Source: Helopsaltes ochotensis (taxonomy: Eukaryota > Chordata > Aves > Passeriformes > Locustellidae). Taken from it: a stretch of 64,000 nucleotides of DNA. A program made the translations under genes and the position numbers. The notes under the pieces were generated by a model that saw only the letters and a list, made by a program, of their open reading frames with translations, had not been told where the DNA came from and made no database searches. Below, one piece after another: positions 23,101 to 34,035 of this stretch (position 1 is its first letter; every line of letters begins with the position of its first letter). The stretch is from contig VXBM01000660.1 of NCBI GenBank assembly GCA_013400155.1, positions 391,805 through 455,804 on the forward strand, given 5' to 3'.

Positions 23101-26100
23101 CCTAAATTTACATAAAATGAGAATCACACAGATGGACAACACATGCTTCCCATAAGTCCAGTGTGAAAATTACTCTATCACTTGTCGTTGTACCCAATCT
23201 TTCCACATTTCTGGCAATTCACATCTTAAACAAACAAGAATTGTGACAAGCAAAACAGATGGTCTCTCCTCCTCCTTCCTAAAAAGTTCCAAAGGCACAT
23301 TTCCCAAAATTCTTGCTTTATAATGGTTCTGTTCTACTTGTCACAGCAGTTTTGAAAGAAGTTTCAGTAATACACAAATAGCAGGCCTAAGCTTCTTTTA
23401 TACCAAGGTCCTGGAAAACTTGCCCAGGAATGCAGAGATCCACAGAGGCAATGAGCTAAAGCCCACAGATCTTCTAGGTGAATTTAAAGAGATGACAGTC
23501 AAGCTGTTTAAAACAGCCTTGCTATTCAGAGGCTAAAAGGCAGATTCTGTTTCCTTTTCCATTTATAAACTAAACTATTAATTGGTGCTTGGCCTTGGGT
23601 CATTATTCAGCATGTGGCAGCTTTATCAAACCTACATCTTTGCTAAGGAAAGGATGTCCTGTAACAAAGGGCAATCAGTGGTGCAGGAGCCTCTTAATTG
23701 GGCATGTTCACAATGGATATAGAGCCAAGAATGCCTGTGCATCCCATTGTGGCATCTCAGCATAGCAACCTTCTCATTTCCAGAAGTATAAGTACTCCAC
23801 AAAACTGAAAGGCAGCTATGTACAACCCTTGCCTTTCAAGAAATACTTCGTAGCAGAAGATGGAAGGCAAAAAGCCAGGAGATTCCTGGGAACACCAGAA
23901 ATTTGCCATGTTACCTCATGATGACCAAATTGCAGATGCAAGATCATCCTCTCTAACTCCGAAAGCTCCACGACCTTCCTGCTAAGTGTGCAGGAATCTG
24001 CCTGGATTGAGGGACCAGAGGACATTGCACAGAGAAAGAACAGCATAGGCCAAGTTCTTTAAAACTAATCACCGCAGTCTGGCAAATTTTTGGCATGCAG
24101 CCACTCCCAGCAGCCATTCAAAAATGCCAGGTGGCTCCATCTTGCCAGCAAGATAATTTGGCAGAGATTTTGCAATGAAGCAATTCAAAGTGAAAATCAT
24201 CTGCCCTTTCCAAACAGAACTGTCTCAAACCCTTGATTAGATTTCAATCCAAAGTAGTTGTCTGTTCAAATTAACTTACTGAGAGATAAGCCCTTTTTGT
24301 CCTGGTCTGTCTGGCTGGTTGTGCCCCACAACAAACAGTGGTATTTCTGCATGCTAGCTTTGCTCAGAAGTGGGTTCTATTATGGAAACTGGAAGGATGC
24401 ATTTTGTGCTCTCGCTACAAAGGAACTTCATATTAATAAAAACTCTTGTGAGCCACAATGCACATCTGCCTGCAGCTTGATAGTATCTCACCTTCAGCTG
24501 CAAGACTTAGTAGGAGAAATAAAGTAATCCTGGCTGCTAAGGATGAACAGAGGTACTTGAGAGGCTGTTAAGACAATTTTTGTTTGTTTTTAAAATATTG
24601 AATAGTCAAAACTGGATCTGAGATAATTTTATAAATTTCCTGATCTCAGAAAGAATTCCAATCTTAAAACTTCTCTAAGATCTTATTTATATGGAGTTTA
24701 AAATAAAAAATAATTTTATTCCCAAGTCAAAGAGAATTTCTTGATTTTATTTACATCGCAAAGAATTTTAAAGTTTAAAAAAACAAAATCCAAGCACATT
24801 TTAATTGACCTGATGCTAACTACCTTTATTTACTTTTCTGGAGGAGATTTTGGTATTCCATAGTACCGCAATATCAGAGATTTACATGGCTTTTATTACA
24901 AAGCAAAAAGGAATAACTGGCCCAACACCATTGTCATGTTTTTCACAATTACTGCAATACTGAAAAAACACATTTTCATAGGTACTTAAAGACCAGTAGG
25001 GAGCTCTCTAGGCTTGTCCTCTCACAAAACAGTTTGTCAAGTTTTTTCCTAGTGATTCATCCACCCGTGTTTTAGATGTAGCAATTTTCATCCATTTTGA
25101 CTTGCGCTTTTCAAGGAGAAGTGTTAACTTCTGTCAAGCCTCCAGGCAATAAAGCTGCCTTTTTAAGCTCTCCTTTGAGATCTCTTCAAAATAGTCCACA
25201 GAGACCGACAGTGTCCTGTCTAAATTGATTAGAGCTTATCGTGTTCACTGTTCCAAATATTTGCCTTCCGGTCTCTCAAGAGCTACCTCTGCTTGCAGAC
25301 CCAGACAAACCTGCAGAGAGCAGCAGAACTTCTAGCCAGATGTGACCTTTAAGGGATGGAGGAGCAAGGGAAGGAGATTCTCTCTACCCCCTGTTTAAAT
25401 GTGCCGTCCTCTGGACAGTGGTCTGAATTACCTTTTTCAGACCACCAAAATCTTGAGATAAATTGAGCTCAGTGGGATCCAGCAGGTTACAGACTTGGAC
25501 CAAAAGCCACCTGCATCTGTGTAATTCTGAGTTCTGCTTAGTATAACCAGGAGCAAAATACAAGTTTCCTATTATTATCTCCATAGCTCATTCTGAAAAA
25601 ACACTGGATCCTGTGACATCAAGCATTTAAATTCATTTTCAGATATTAATAGTCTACGCAATCTGCTTCTACCTTTGGAGTTCTTGTTTGTACCTGTTAC
25701 AACCAGAGACGTGAACTGCAGCACCACCCAAGTCAAAAGATCTGCTAGCAGGCAAGGTTTTCACCATGAAGGCCCTGTTCCTGTCTAATTCAATTTTCAG
25801 GTAATTATTTTGCTCGTTGCAAAGCTTGCATTTTGCCTCAGCTGCCCTCTCTTTCTTGAAGAGATAAAAGCTAGATAGTGCTTGCAACAGTCTCCTTGTG
25901 GGGACTTCACAGGTTGTTTTGAAGTCTGCCTTGCACTGTGCAGGAACCTTTTACAAAGAGTACCAAGGCAAAATGTAAACTGCCTCAGAGAGCAGACAGC
26001 CACAAGATCACCTGAATGAAGTAAGCACATCGAGCCGCCATGTGGGCAGCAGAAAATATGTAAAACTCTTCTCACTAGGGAGACAAACCTGCAGTCCAGC

Positions 26101-26945
26101 ATTTCTCTCTGTCCTCTCCTACTTCTTTGAAGCCTTAAACTCAACAGATTGATTTTAACTATTTACTACAATGTTCCCAGGCCAGGTCAGACTACTCCTT
26201 TTTGAGTGAAAACTCTTAGTTTTGTTATTAGATCCTCATAATGCCATCTTACTCATACTTCTTGGAAACAATGTTCCTCTTTGGGACATTTTATAAATGA
26301 TCTGATGACGAAGGACTGAATTGTGATGAAAGTGATACATAAACCAGTTTAAAGTTGAAAGTTGCATTTCTAAAAGGAACTTATCTAGTGTTTGATAGAT
26401 GGAGAGAAGGAAAAAAGAAGAGAGATTACTACTGAGGAAAGCATTGTCGGAAACAGTTGTTCTCAGTGGACAGTGAATTGACCAACACCCTGTTCTTCGG
26501 AAAGCAGGAGCTGCCTTTTCACAGTTGGGCTGTGAAATTAAAAATCATGTTAAAAGAAAAGTTTAAGATAAGTTAGAAAACAAGAGAAAGAAAAAAAAAA
26601 AAGCAATCTATCCAAATTTTATCCAACCCTTTTGTCTATAAACAATGTCTGTGAAATACTCTATTGTGTGACAGTGTACACAATGTGATATGGCCATAGA
26701 ATCATATCCCGGGTTCATTTGATGTGCAAAACAGCTGATGTGCAAACTTTTTATTCAATCTTTTTTTGTACCTCCTTTCAAGGGGTGGCTCAGACTTTAT
26801 TTGCAGCATCACAGATCAATGTTATATCAACTATGAGGTTATCCATTACCTCCTGGAATTTTCTGAGATTATGTTTTTTCACAGCAACTGATTCACAGTC
26901 ATTATGAATTTATCTCTCTAGTATGCCTGAGAGCCGAAAGCAAGG
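17131..26945. other. long single-copy noncoding stretch
   Basis: Across nearly 10 kb I recognise no exon and no interspersed repeat. Local points: a palindromic CRE at 17535-17542; an A-run with A/C-rich tail at about 19508-19550 leading into a short TA run; C-rich pieces near 19983-20000; a strongly AT-rich block at 24660-24790. The longest chance frames (18266-18595 minus, 21706-22041 plus, 25797-26144 minus) give products with no recognisable motif. Confidence 0.55.
17535..17542. promoter_or_regulatory. palindromic cAMP-response element (TGACGTCA)
   Basis: The full 8-bp CREB/ATF palindrome TGACGTCA occurs once here, and the related TGACGTTA lies 126 bp upstream at 17409-17416. Both contain a CpG in an otherwise CpG-poor stretch and follow the GC-rich patch next to the gap. 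The motif match is exact; whether it is bound is unknown. Confidence 0.4.
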
Positions 26946-26949
26946 ACAC

Positions 26950-26985
26950 ATTACGGAAGGTAAGGAAGCTGAAGCACAGAGACAT
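26950..26985 (+). repeat. short MIR-like SINE core remnant
   Basis: The string ggaagctgaagcacagagac, preceded by acggaaggta, resembles the conserved MIR core in which a gaaactgaggcacagagag block precedes the splice-like end. Only about 35 bp are recognisable, so chance similarity is possible. Confidence 0.35.
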
Positions 26986-29829
26986 TTGGATCCAGTTTAG
27001 TTGATTGCCTTTCAAGTGGTTTTCCAAAAAGTGTTTAACACCTTACACCATCATGTAGCAGAGAAAACTAGAAAAACATCATATGCATAACTCTGGCAGC
27101 ATAGCATCTTAGATCTGTAGCTAAAGTAGAGATTCCACCTAGTTCTCCAAATTCCTGAGGTGATCTTAAAAAAACAAAGCAAGACAAAAAAAAAAAAAAA
27201 AAAACACCCAACATTCATTGGCCATTACCAAGACTCCTAAAAATCCATTAGGTTGCAAAGGTAATGCTGATTTAGGTGTTCCCTCTAGTTGAGCTTCACT
27301 GCACAGAACAGTAGTTTTTTTCTTCTGCACAAGTTTAACAAAGCCGAGGATTTTACATCCACTATAGACACACCTAACAATTGTCCCCTACCCTTGTATC
27401 CCCTATTTCTGCCCTTTGTCACCTGAGATTCTCCCTCTGCTCCCAGCCACATTATCATTGGCATCTCTTTGCTGCAGGTTAGCTCAGATTTTCAGTCTTT
27501 ACCAATTTTTCCATGTTTTTTTTGCCTTTCTATTTCTTCTGCAATCCAGTGTGAGATCAGTTTTTTATCAGGCAGGCACATTAGGGGAAAGCACCAAGAG
27601 AGCAAGGCAGGTGTGTAAGTTCAGCAGATATGATCAGCTGAAAGCCAGATACTTACAATGAAAAGCACTAGAGAAGCTGAAGTAGACAGCTACTTCAGCA
27701 GCAGCTCAGTTTGGCTGCAGTGGTGGCTGCCTCGACTGTGTCCTTTCATTTTAGCACAACAACAACTATTCTCTCACTGATACCGAGCTCTTGCCTCAGT
27801 TGGGTCTGTGGCAATGGATTCCCCAAGGCAGCAAAAAGAGCACCATAAGGTTGGACCTACGTGTCAACATTCCGTTTGCAACAGCTAAAACTTCAGAGGA
27901 ATAGGAAACTGAATGCACTAACGAAGTTGCTGCTTTGTTTGAATTGTGTCTCCACCAAGAAAGTGCTCAAAGCACAGATAAACACACACCCTTAGAACAT
28001 AACAGAGACAGACATGGGGGTATCCTCATCTCAGATCAATCCCAGATAATGAACAACAGAATAATCCTAAGAAATAATTTAGGATGATGTCTATACTCTG
28101 TTTTTGAGGAAGAACAAAGCGCATGTAACAGAGACGTCGTGAACAGGGATTTAGCTGCCCATATAAACTCTTGTCAGTGAAATACAACTTCATACAATGC
28201 TGTTCCACCAGTAGCAAGTGTAGCAAGGCTCTTGTGTGCTGTAAAGCTTCCTTTTAGCAAGGCCAAATTTGTTCTCTTTCTGTTTGAGAGATGGAATTTA
28301 ATCTATGAAACAATGGGGACAATTTTTTTCTGGTTAAACCAAAGCTATGCCACAACTTTCTAACACTGTGCTGCAGAGAAAAAGGGGTGAAGCAAAAAGG
28401 TAAAAAATGTCAAAAGATTATTCAGTGTCTGACACTCAGTGGTCAAAATCTAGTACTGCAGCTACAGAAATCAGAACTGCATCAGAAGTGACCCAGCTCA
28501 GAAGTGACCCCATTCAATGCATCAATAAAAATAGTAAAGAACACATCATCTCCCATATTTTATTAGCATGTGCTTTTAAGCCATGGGATCAACACAGTGA
28601 GAATTAAAAACAGCATTTAAATTACAGATAATTGAACTTGAATAGCAGGCACAAAATCCAAGACTCTAATTTAGTTACTTCAGAATCAATGAGATTATTT
28701 GATCATTGACTACTGAGGACAGATAGACTTTGCTTTCTGCATTTCAGTATCTTTAAAAATACCAGTCACACTACTGGCATATGTTAATGAAATTTAATGG
28801 CAATTTAGCCTATCACCTTGGAAAATTTTAGGAAAAAATATGAAAATGCAAATTTAATTCCCTGAAAAAATTATTCACATATAGTCTCTGAATTAGTCTT
28901 ATTTCAAAATAAAATATTAAATTAAAATAAATTGATACAGCTAAGAATTACTAATAAATTTCGCAAAGATATTTAACTTGCTCCAAGAGAAATTGTAAGG
29001 TCACCTTATATTGCTGTAAGGCAGGCAGTAAAATCACTTATAGCATAACAAAATGTAAAAAAATTGTAAAATAGAATTAAAAAAAAAAGATGTCCTCAAA
29101 AACCTCTCACTGCGTGTTATCAGAGACATACAGGCTTTGTTTTGCATTTACAGACTACATCATGTCTTGCACTGCCACGGTAGTCAGAAAAAGCAGTGTG
29201 ACCCAAACACTCTGATCCAGGAAATAGTCTTGACTGGGGTTGTGGGCACCAGAAATGCAGATTTAATCCTGCAGATTAAAGGACTCATGAACTACTCCAA
29301 GAAAATGACAACACAAAACAAGAGACAGTCCATACCTTCTCACATCCCATTTCATTTAGGGGATGGGAGTTATCAAAAATTTAAAAAAAAATGCTACTTA
29401 ATGAAGGAGATTTAGGTAAATTCTTATAAAATCCTTTTTCTTAGCAAAGGACAAGATTTTAGCAGAAGCAATGTATGATGTTGCCCAGGAGAGACATTCC
29501 AATAAAGACATAGATGTCAAATCGGAACTCAAAACCAGAGATGAGCTTTGTCCTTCACTCCTTGAGTTTATGGACCAGAATATTCTAGATTACATTCAGA
29601 GCACTGATGGCTTGGTTATGAAAGCCAGCCACATATGCTGGAAATATTTCTGTGTATCTTTCCAAAAGTTACATTTCTTTGCACAACAAGAACTTCATTT
29701 TTCCAGATATTAAAGTGGACCTGCGTAGTATTTTTGGCAAAAACAAATATGCTGTCTTGAACCCAGAATATTTTGCAGACATGCCTTGACCTAAAAAAGA
29801 GAAACTCTGCAACATCACTGTTAGAGAGC
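26986..29829. other. single-copy noncoding stretch
   Basis: A 19-base A-run lies at about 27186-27204. The remainder shows no family that I recognise; reading frames such as 29137-29415 have no known motif. A short direct duplication of cagaagtgaccc occurs at about 28480-28510. Sequence just before 29830 may be the decayed upstream part of the CR1 element that follows. Confidence 0.5.
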
Positions 29830-29922
29830 ACAGGATGGTCATTCCTTCAAAGAAGAATCCTCACAGTCACAGGCCCTGGTCTTCCCAGATATCCCATTTT
29901 CTGTTGAAAGGCCAACACAGCA

Positions 29923-30135
29923 ATGCACAAGCAATCCAGGAGGTTTCTGAAAGGTATTGATAATAACTTCCTAAAACAGGTGATCACAGAGCCAACAAGG
30001 GGACTTACCCTGTTGCACCTCATGCTTACAAACAAGAGAGAGTTTATTCAGCATGTGAAGCTTGGGAGCATCTTTGGCTGCAGTGACCACAGGATCCTGA
30101 GGGGAGGAAGCAACACAAATAGAAGAATTCCCTGA
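29923..30135 (+). pseudogene. CR1 ORF2 endonuclease C-terminal fragment
   Basis: The frame contains DNNFLKQVITEPTRG followed by LMLTNK and GCSDH, the block that closes the apurinic-like endonuclease domain of CR1 ORF2. The frame breaks soon after the SDH motif, where the family would continue toward the RT domain. The Met at the start of this open frame is incidental and is not a translation start. Confidence 0.85.
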
Positions 30136-30447
30136 ACCTCAGGAGAGCAGCCTAGAACATCTTCAGGGAACTGCTTGGATAATCCCATGGGATAAAGCTC
30201 TGGAGAGAAGAGAGGTGCAGGAGCTGATTTTGGGAGACCACAACCTACAGGTTTGGAAATTATCCCAATTATTATTCCCATGGTTGGGAGGTCAAACAAA
30301 GATGGCAAAAAACCATGGTTGAACAAGGAATCCTGATTCAACTCAGGCTCAAAAAGAAAATATAGGAGGTTGAAGTAGGTTCAAGTTATGCACAAGTATA
30401 TGGACACCATCTAAGCATGTGATGGGGTTAGGAAAGCCAAAAATCCA

Positions 30448-30640
30448 TTGGAGTTAAATCTGCTGAGGGACATGAATGGCAACAAGAAATGTTTCTACAA
30501 GTACAGAAACAGCAAAAGGAAGACTGGAGAAAATGTGGGCTTGCTGCTGAACGGGACAGGGGACCTGGTGACAAAGGAAAAGGAAAAGGCCAAGGTATTG
30601 AATGCCTCTTTGTCTCACCCTTTCACCCTTTCCCCAGTAA
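30448..30640 (+). pseudogene. CR1 ORF2 linker fragment upstream of RT
   Basis: Contains RDMNGNKKCFYKYRNSKRKT, then GENVGLLLNGTGDLVTKE and KAKVLNA. This is the conserved stretch between the endonuclease and RT domains of bird CR1 (KGNKK..FY.Y...KRK, then GPLLNE.GDLVT). It is degraded, and the frame is lost after about codon 60, where the family continues into the VFT block. Confidence 0.88.
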
Positions 30641-31561
30641 GATTGGCCTTCAGGAATCCCAGACTCCTGAGTGAAGGTCAGGAGCAAGGCAGACTTACTC
30701 TTGGTAGAGAAGGGTCAAGTTAGGGAATATTTAAACAAAGTGGAACTTGCACAGGATCTGGCAGGATGCATCCACAAGTTCTGAGGGAGCCAGATGATGT
30801 AATTGCAAGGCCACTCTCAATTGTCTTTGAAAGGTAAAGGTGTTCAGGGAAATTCCTGAGGACTGGAATTTTCTGGGCTTCCCTATCTTCTAGAAGGGCA
30901 AAAAGGAGGATCTGGGGATCTACAAGCCGATCAGCCCCACCTCAATCCTATGAAGGTGACATCTTCATTAATAGCGTGGACAACAAGACAGAGGACAAAT
31001 TTTCAGATTATACATAACTAGGATGAATGGCTCCCCATTAAGAAAAACATTGGCAGCAGGTAGAGAGAGGTGAACCTTTCCCTCACGTCTGCCCTGGTTA
31101 GACACATCTTAAGTGCTGGGACTAGATTTGGGCTCCCCTGCATAAGAGTCTGAGGAAGGGCCATAAAGATGATTCAGGGACCAGAATATCTGAAGTATGG
31201 AGAGAAAGCTGTGCCTGTTCAGCCTGGAGAAGTCTTGGGAGCACTTTATCAATGTGTATAAATACACAGGGGAAGGGAATGAAGAAGAGGGTCCCAAGCT
31301 CTTTCCAGTGGTGTCCAGTGACAGGGCAAGAGGTGATGAGTACAAACAGAAATGCAGGGAATTTTTCTTCAACATAACTTTTATTTTTTACCTTTTTCCA
31401 CAGGCAGTTCAGAGAAGCTATGGGGTCTTAATTGTTGGAGGTACTCAAAATTCAACTGGACACCCCTTGAGCCACCTGTTCTGGATGACTTGATTGAGTA
31501 GTGGGTTAGGCTAGATGATCTCCAGAGGTCCATTCCAACCTCAGCCACTCTGTGACTGCAT

Positions 31562-32717
31562 GAAATATCTGGCTTTGGCTTTACTGTGGTAATGGACTTG
31601 CACAAAATCCTTCTGCCACGCTTGAAAGGCACTTAGTCAAGCCCAGAACAAACAGAAGTTAAAAGAAGCAATGGAAACAGAATTTTTCTTCTTAGCCCAG
31701 GAACTAAATATGCTACAAACTAACAAACTTCTTGAGAAGTTCTAGTTATTTTCAGCATCCTGAGAAGAATATTCAGTGCACCAAAGTTAAGCTTTCTGTG
31801 AAATATCCTATAGAAATTTCTTTCTCTTCATTGTATGTTAGAAAGTGTCAGCATAACAAGCTTAGACAACAGTCCCAAAGTCATTCACCCAAGATGAACC
31901 AGGCAATTTGCAAATAATTATAAATCTAATATTTTTGTCTTAATAATTCAATTGTAAATAATATTTCAGTACCACTGAAAGGGTGGGATAGCATATTTCA
32001 TGACTGCCAGTAATGTTTATTCTTACCCCTTATTAGGCATTACATGAGACCTTGAGCAGAAAAGAAATAGTCCTCATTAATATTCAAATAAAATATCTTT
32101 GGCTTTAGCTTTTTCACTCTACCTTCAGCATGAAAGACAGCAGTTTTAAGATAAAAACTTTTCATTTGATGAATGACCTGAAAATGTAGTAAGTGCTGCA
32201 TATCTTCAATGTTTGTTAAAACTTGTTCTGTTGTACAAACCCCTATATGTAAGGAACAGACGCAGCAACAGCATTCACTGGGAAAGCTTTGTAAAATTTT
32301 CCAAATGTCTTCTGAAGACTACTTGTCATATTTTTTTGTATATGAAGTCGAGTCCTTACTTTTAGAAATCTATCCAAGTAGAATAATAACTTTTTTTAAA
32401 TAGCAGCTTAAAATCTCTTCCATAGAAACAACACTAAGGACAAGTGATATACAAAACATAATTTAAAATATCCTTAGGTAGGATTGAATAAATTTTTCTT
32501 TTTGTAAACTTTTTTTATAAATCAGAGATGTTTGTAAAAATCAAGAGCCAATGTTTAGGTATTTTTGAAAAGCATAAATGTAATCAACTTCTATGCAAAC
32601 AAATATAATTTTGTTACCCAAGACAGAAACTTGGGACTAACACAATCCTTTGACTCTCAGGATCAGGGAGTATAATTCTGTTGAGAATATTTTGAGGGAA
32701 TAATTCAAATCTGTACC
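31562..32717. other. single-copy AT-rich noncoding stretch
   Basis: This fills the space between the CR1 element and the LTR. I see no recognisable exon or repeat; it is strongly AT-rich, especially 31915-31970 and 32380-32600. Confidence 0.55.
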
Positions 32718-33064
32718 TGTTGCCCTGATTTTTGCAGCCTTTCTGATGTGTTTCGTAGCTTTTAGAATGGAGTCAGAATCCTCAATGTTTAGGTAGTGCT
32801 TTACCTTTCTCACGCTGGTGTTATCTGTAAGATAAGATTTGTTTAGGATATAGATTGGTAAATATCACATGCCTTTAGATGCAAATTGTACTGACTGACC
32901 GTCAGCTGGGCCAGCGGAGACGAGAGGTGTTCACCTTGTCATCCAATCCCTGGCATGAACCTAAAGTCTATTTAAGAAAGAAAGAATAAACTAAAAGTCC
33001 CTTTTTTGGATCCTTCTCCTCATCAAGTGTCCAGTGTGGTTCTTGCTGTGCCGAACAGTCCACA
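32718..33064 (+). mobile_element. solo LTR of an endogenous retrovirus (copy B)
   Basis: A 347-bp plus-strand element running from TGTTGCCCTG to GTCCACA, flanked by an exact 6-bp target duplication, TGTACC, at 32712-32717 and 33065-33070. It aligns end to end with the minus-strand copy at 8076-8420, with about 25 differences including two 1-base indels. Sense-strand signals are an octamer ATGCAAAT (32879-32886), CCAAT (32943-32947), a TATTTAAG TATA-like box (32969-32976) and AATAAA (32985-32990). No internal retroviral sequence is present. The different target duplications show that A and B are independent insertions, not a local duplication. Confidence 0.92.
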
Positions 33065-33940
33065 TGTACCTGTTTAAATAGGTGTCTTTCTGCATTCTTA
33101 CCAAGGCACTTGGATTATTGGCTAGGTGAAAGTGAGATGATGACACAGAATGTTGCTTTGCAGTATGTCCTGTTCCCATATATGTAATTGTTAAAATCAG
33201 ACTCACATGCATGATTAAACATGTGCATGTATATATATTATATTCCATGTATCCAACAGCACAAAAACGACCTTCTTCCACATTAGGAATGAAAATGCAT
33301 TCTGCAAATCAGGCTACAGCCTTTTCAACTCTTCGAAAATAACGTAACCAAAGTTACATCTAGACCGCTGGTTACCAGCTTCTGTGTCAAGAAAATCAAG
33401 GCTGCTGAAGTCTGCCGTGGTTATCACGGGAATATGTTCAGAGGATGCTGTTTCACCAGTAGCTTTTCATCTAGAACTGACATTTCTCACTATGCATATC
33501 CATCAACGTCAGAGACTATATCAGGTTTTACAGCAAACTTTCTACATTTGCCTTAAAGGGTGTCAGTCATGCTGCGCGCAGTTAGATGGGCTCAGTGGGC
33601 AGCAGGACTCCCAGCTGGGCTGCAATGCAGCCTGCACCAACACTCGTGTGAGACACGGAGCTGTCCTGACAGCAGCAATGCTCAGAGGAGGACGTGCTGC
33701 TCCCCACACAGCTGACGCTTCCCCTCCCTGTAACTGCAAGAGCTTCCCACTGGAAGTAGGAGCTAGTGTTACTATGGTGGAGTGGTTTTGCTTGTGTTTG
33801 TTGAAAGGTGTTTAATAGTAAGTGCAGGGTTGAGTGGATGTGTCATCTGCCAGGTTCTGTACACATGGAATAGAAGAGAAGGAATCTGAGCATTCAAAGT
33901 GTGTCCCCTGATAATTACCTGAGGGTGACTGGCTGCATCA
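33065..33940. other. noncoding stretch with a GC-richer patch
   Basis: The segment 33560-33760 is GC-richer than its surroundings and sits inside a 143-codon plus-strand open frame (33384-33815), the longest frame in the window outside the minisatellite and its gap. The product is rich in Cys, Leu and Ala and matches nothing I know. Without splice context, or an acceptor and donor around the patch, I do not call an exon. Confidence 0.45.
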
Positions 33941-34035
33941 CCTCATCTCATCTCATCTCATCTCATCTCATCTCATCTCATCTCATCTCATCTCATCTCA
34001 TCTCATCTCATCTCATCTCATCTCACCTCATCTCA
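33941..34035. repeat. (CTCAT)n pentanucleotide microsatellite
   Basis: About 19 tandem CTCAT units, nearly perfect, with one cctca variant near 34026. It is bounded by unrelated unique sequence on both sides. Confidence 0.97.

Larger units (their letters stand above)
29830..31561 (+). mobile_element. CR1 LINE, 5'-truncated with internal deletion
   Basis: A plus-strand CR1 retroposon. In order it holds the end of the endonuclease domain, the linker before the reverse transcriptase, a short N-terminal RT piece (30760-30955, related to the HPRVLRE...GDW...PISLTS part), then a jump to the C-terminal region (31070-31260) and the 3' UTR. The 3' end reads as the usual CR1 tail, gatctccagaggtccattcc followed by a degenerate ctctgtgactg. 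Frameshifts and stops are frequent. The RT catalytic core is missing between about 30955 and 31070, so this copy cannot be active. CR1 insertions normally lack target duplications and none is seen. Confidence 0.92.

Noticed and set aside
26696..26720. Possible CR1 octamer tail (catagaatcat)
   Set aside because: Too short, and no CR1 3' sequence lies next to it.
33384..33815. 143-codon plus-strand frame
   Set aside because: No recognisable domain, no convincing splice or promoter context; it overlaps a local GC-richer patch that lowers stop frequency.
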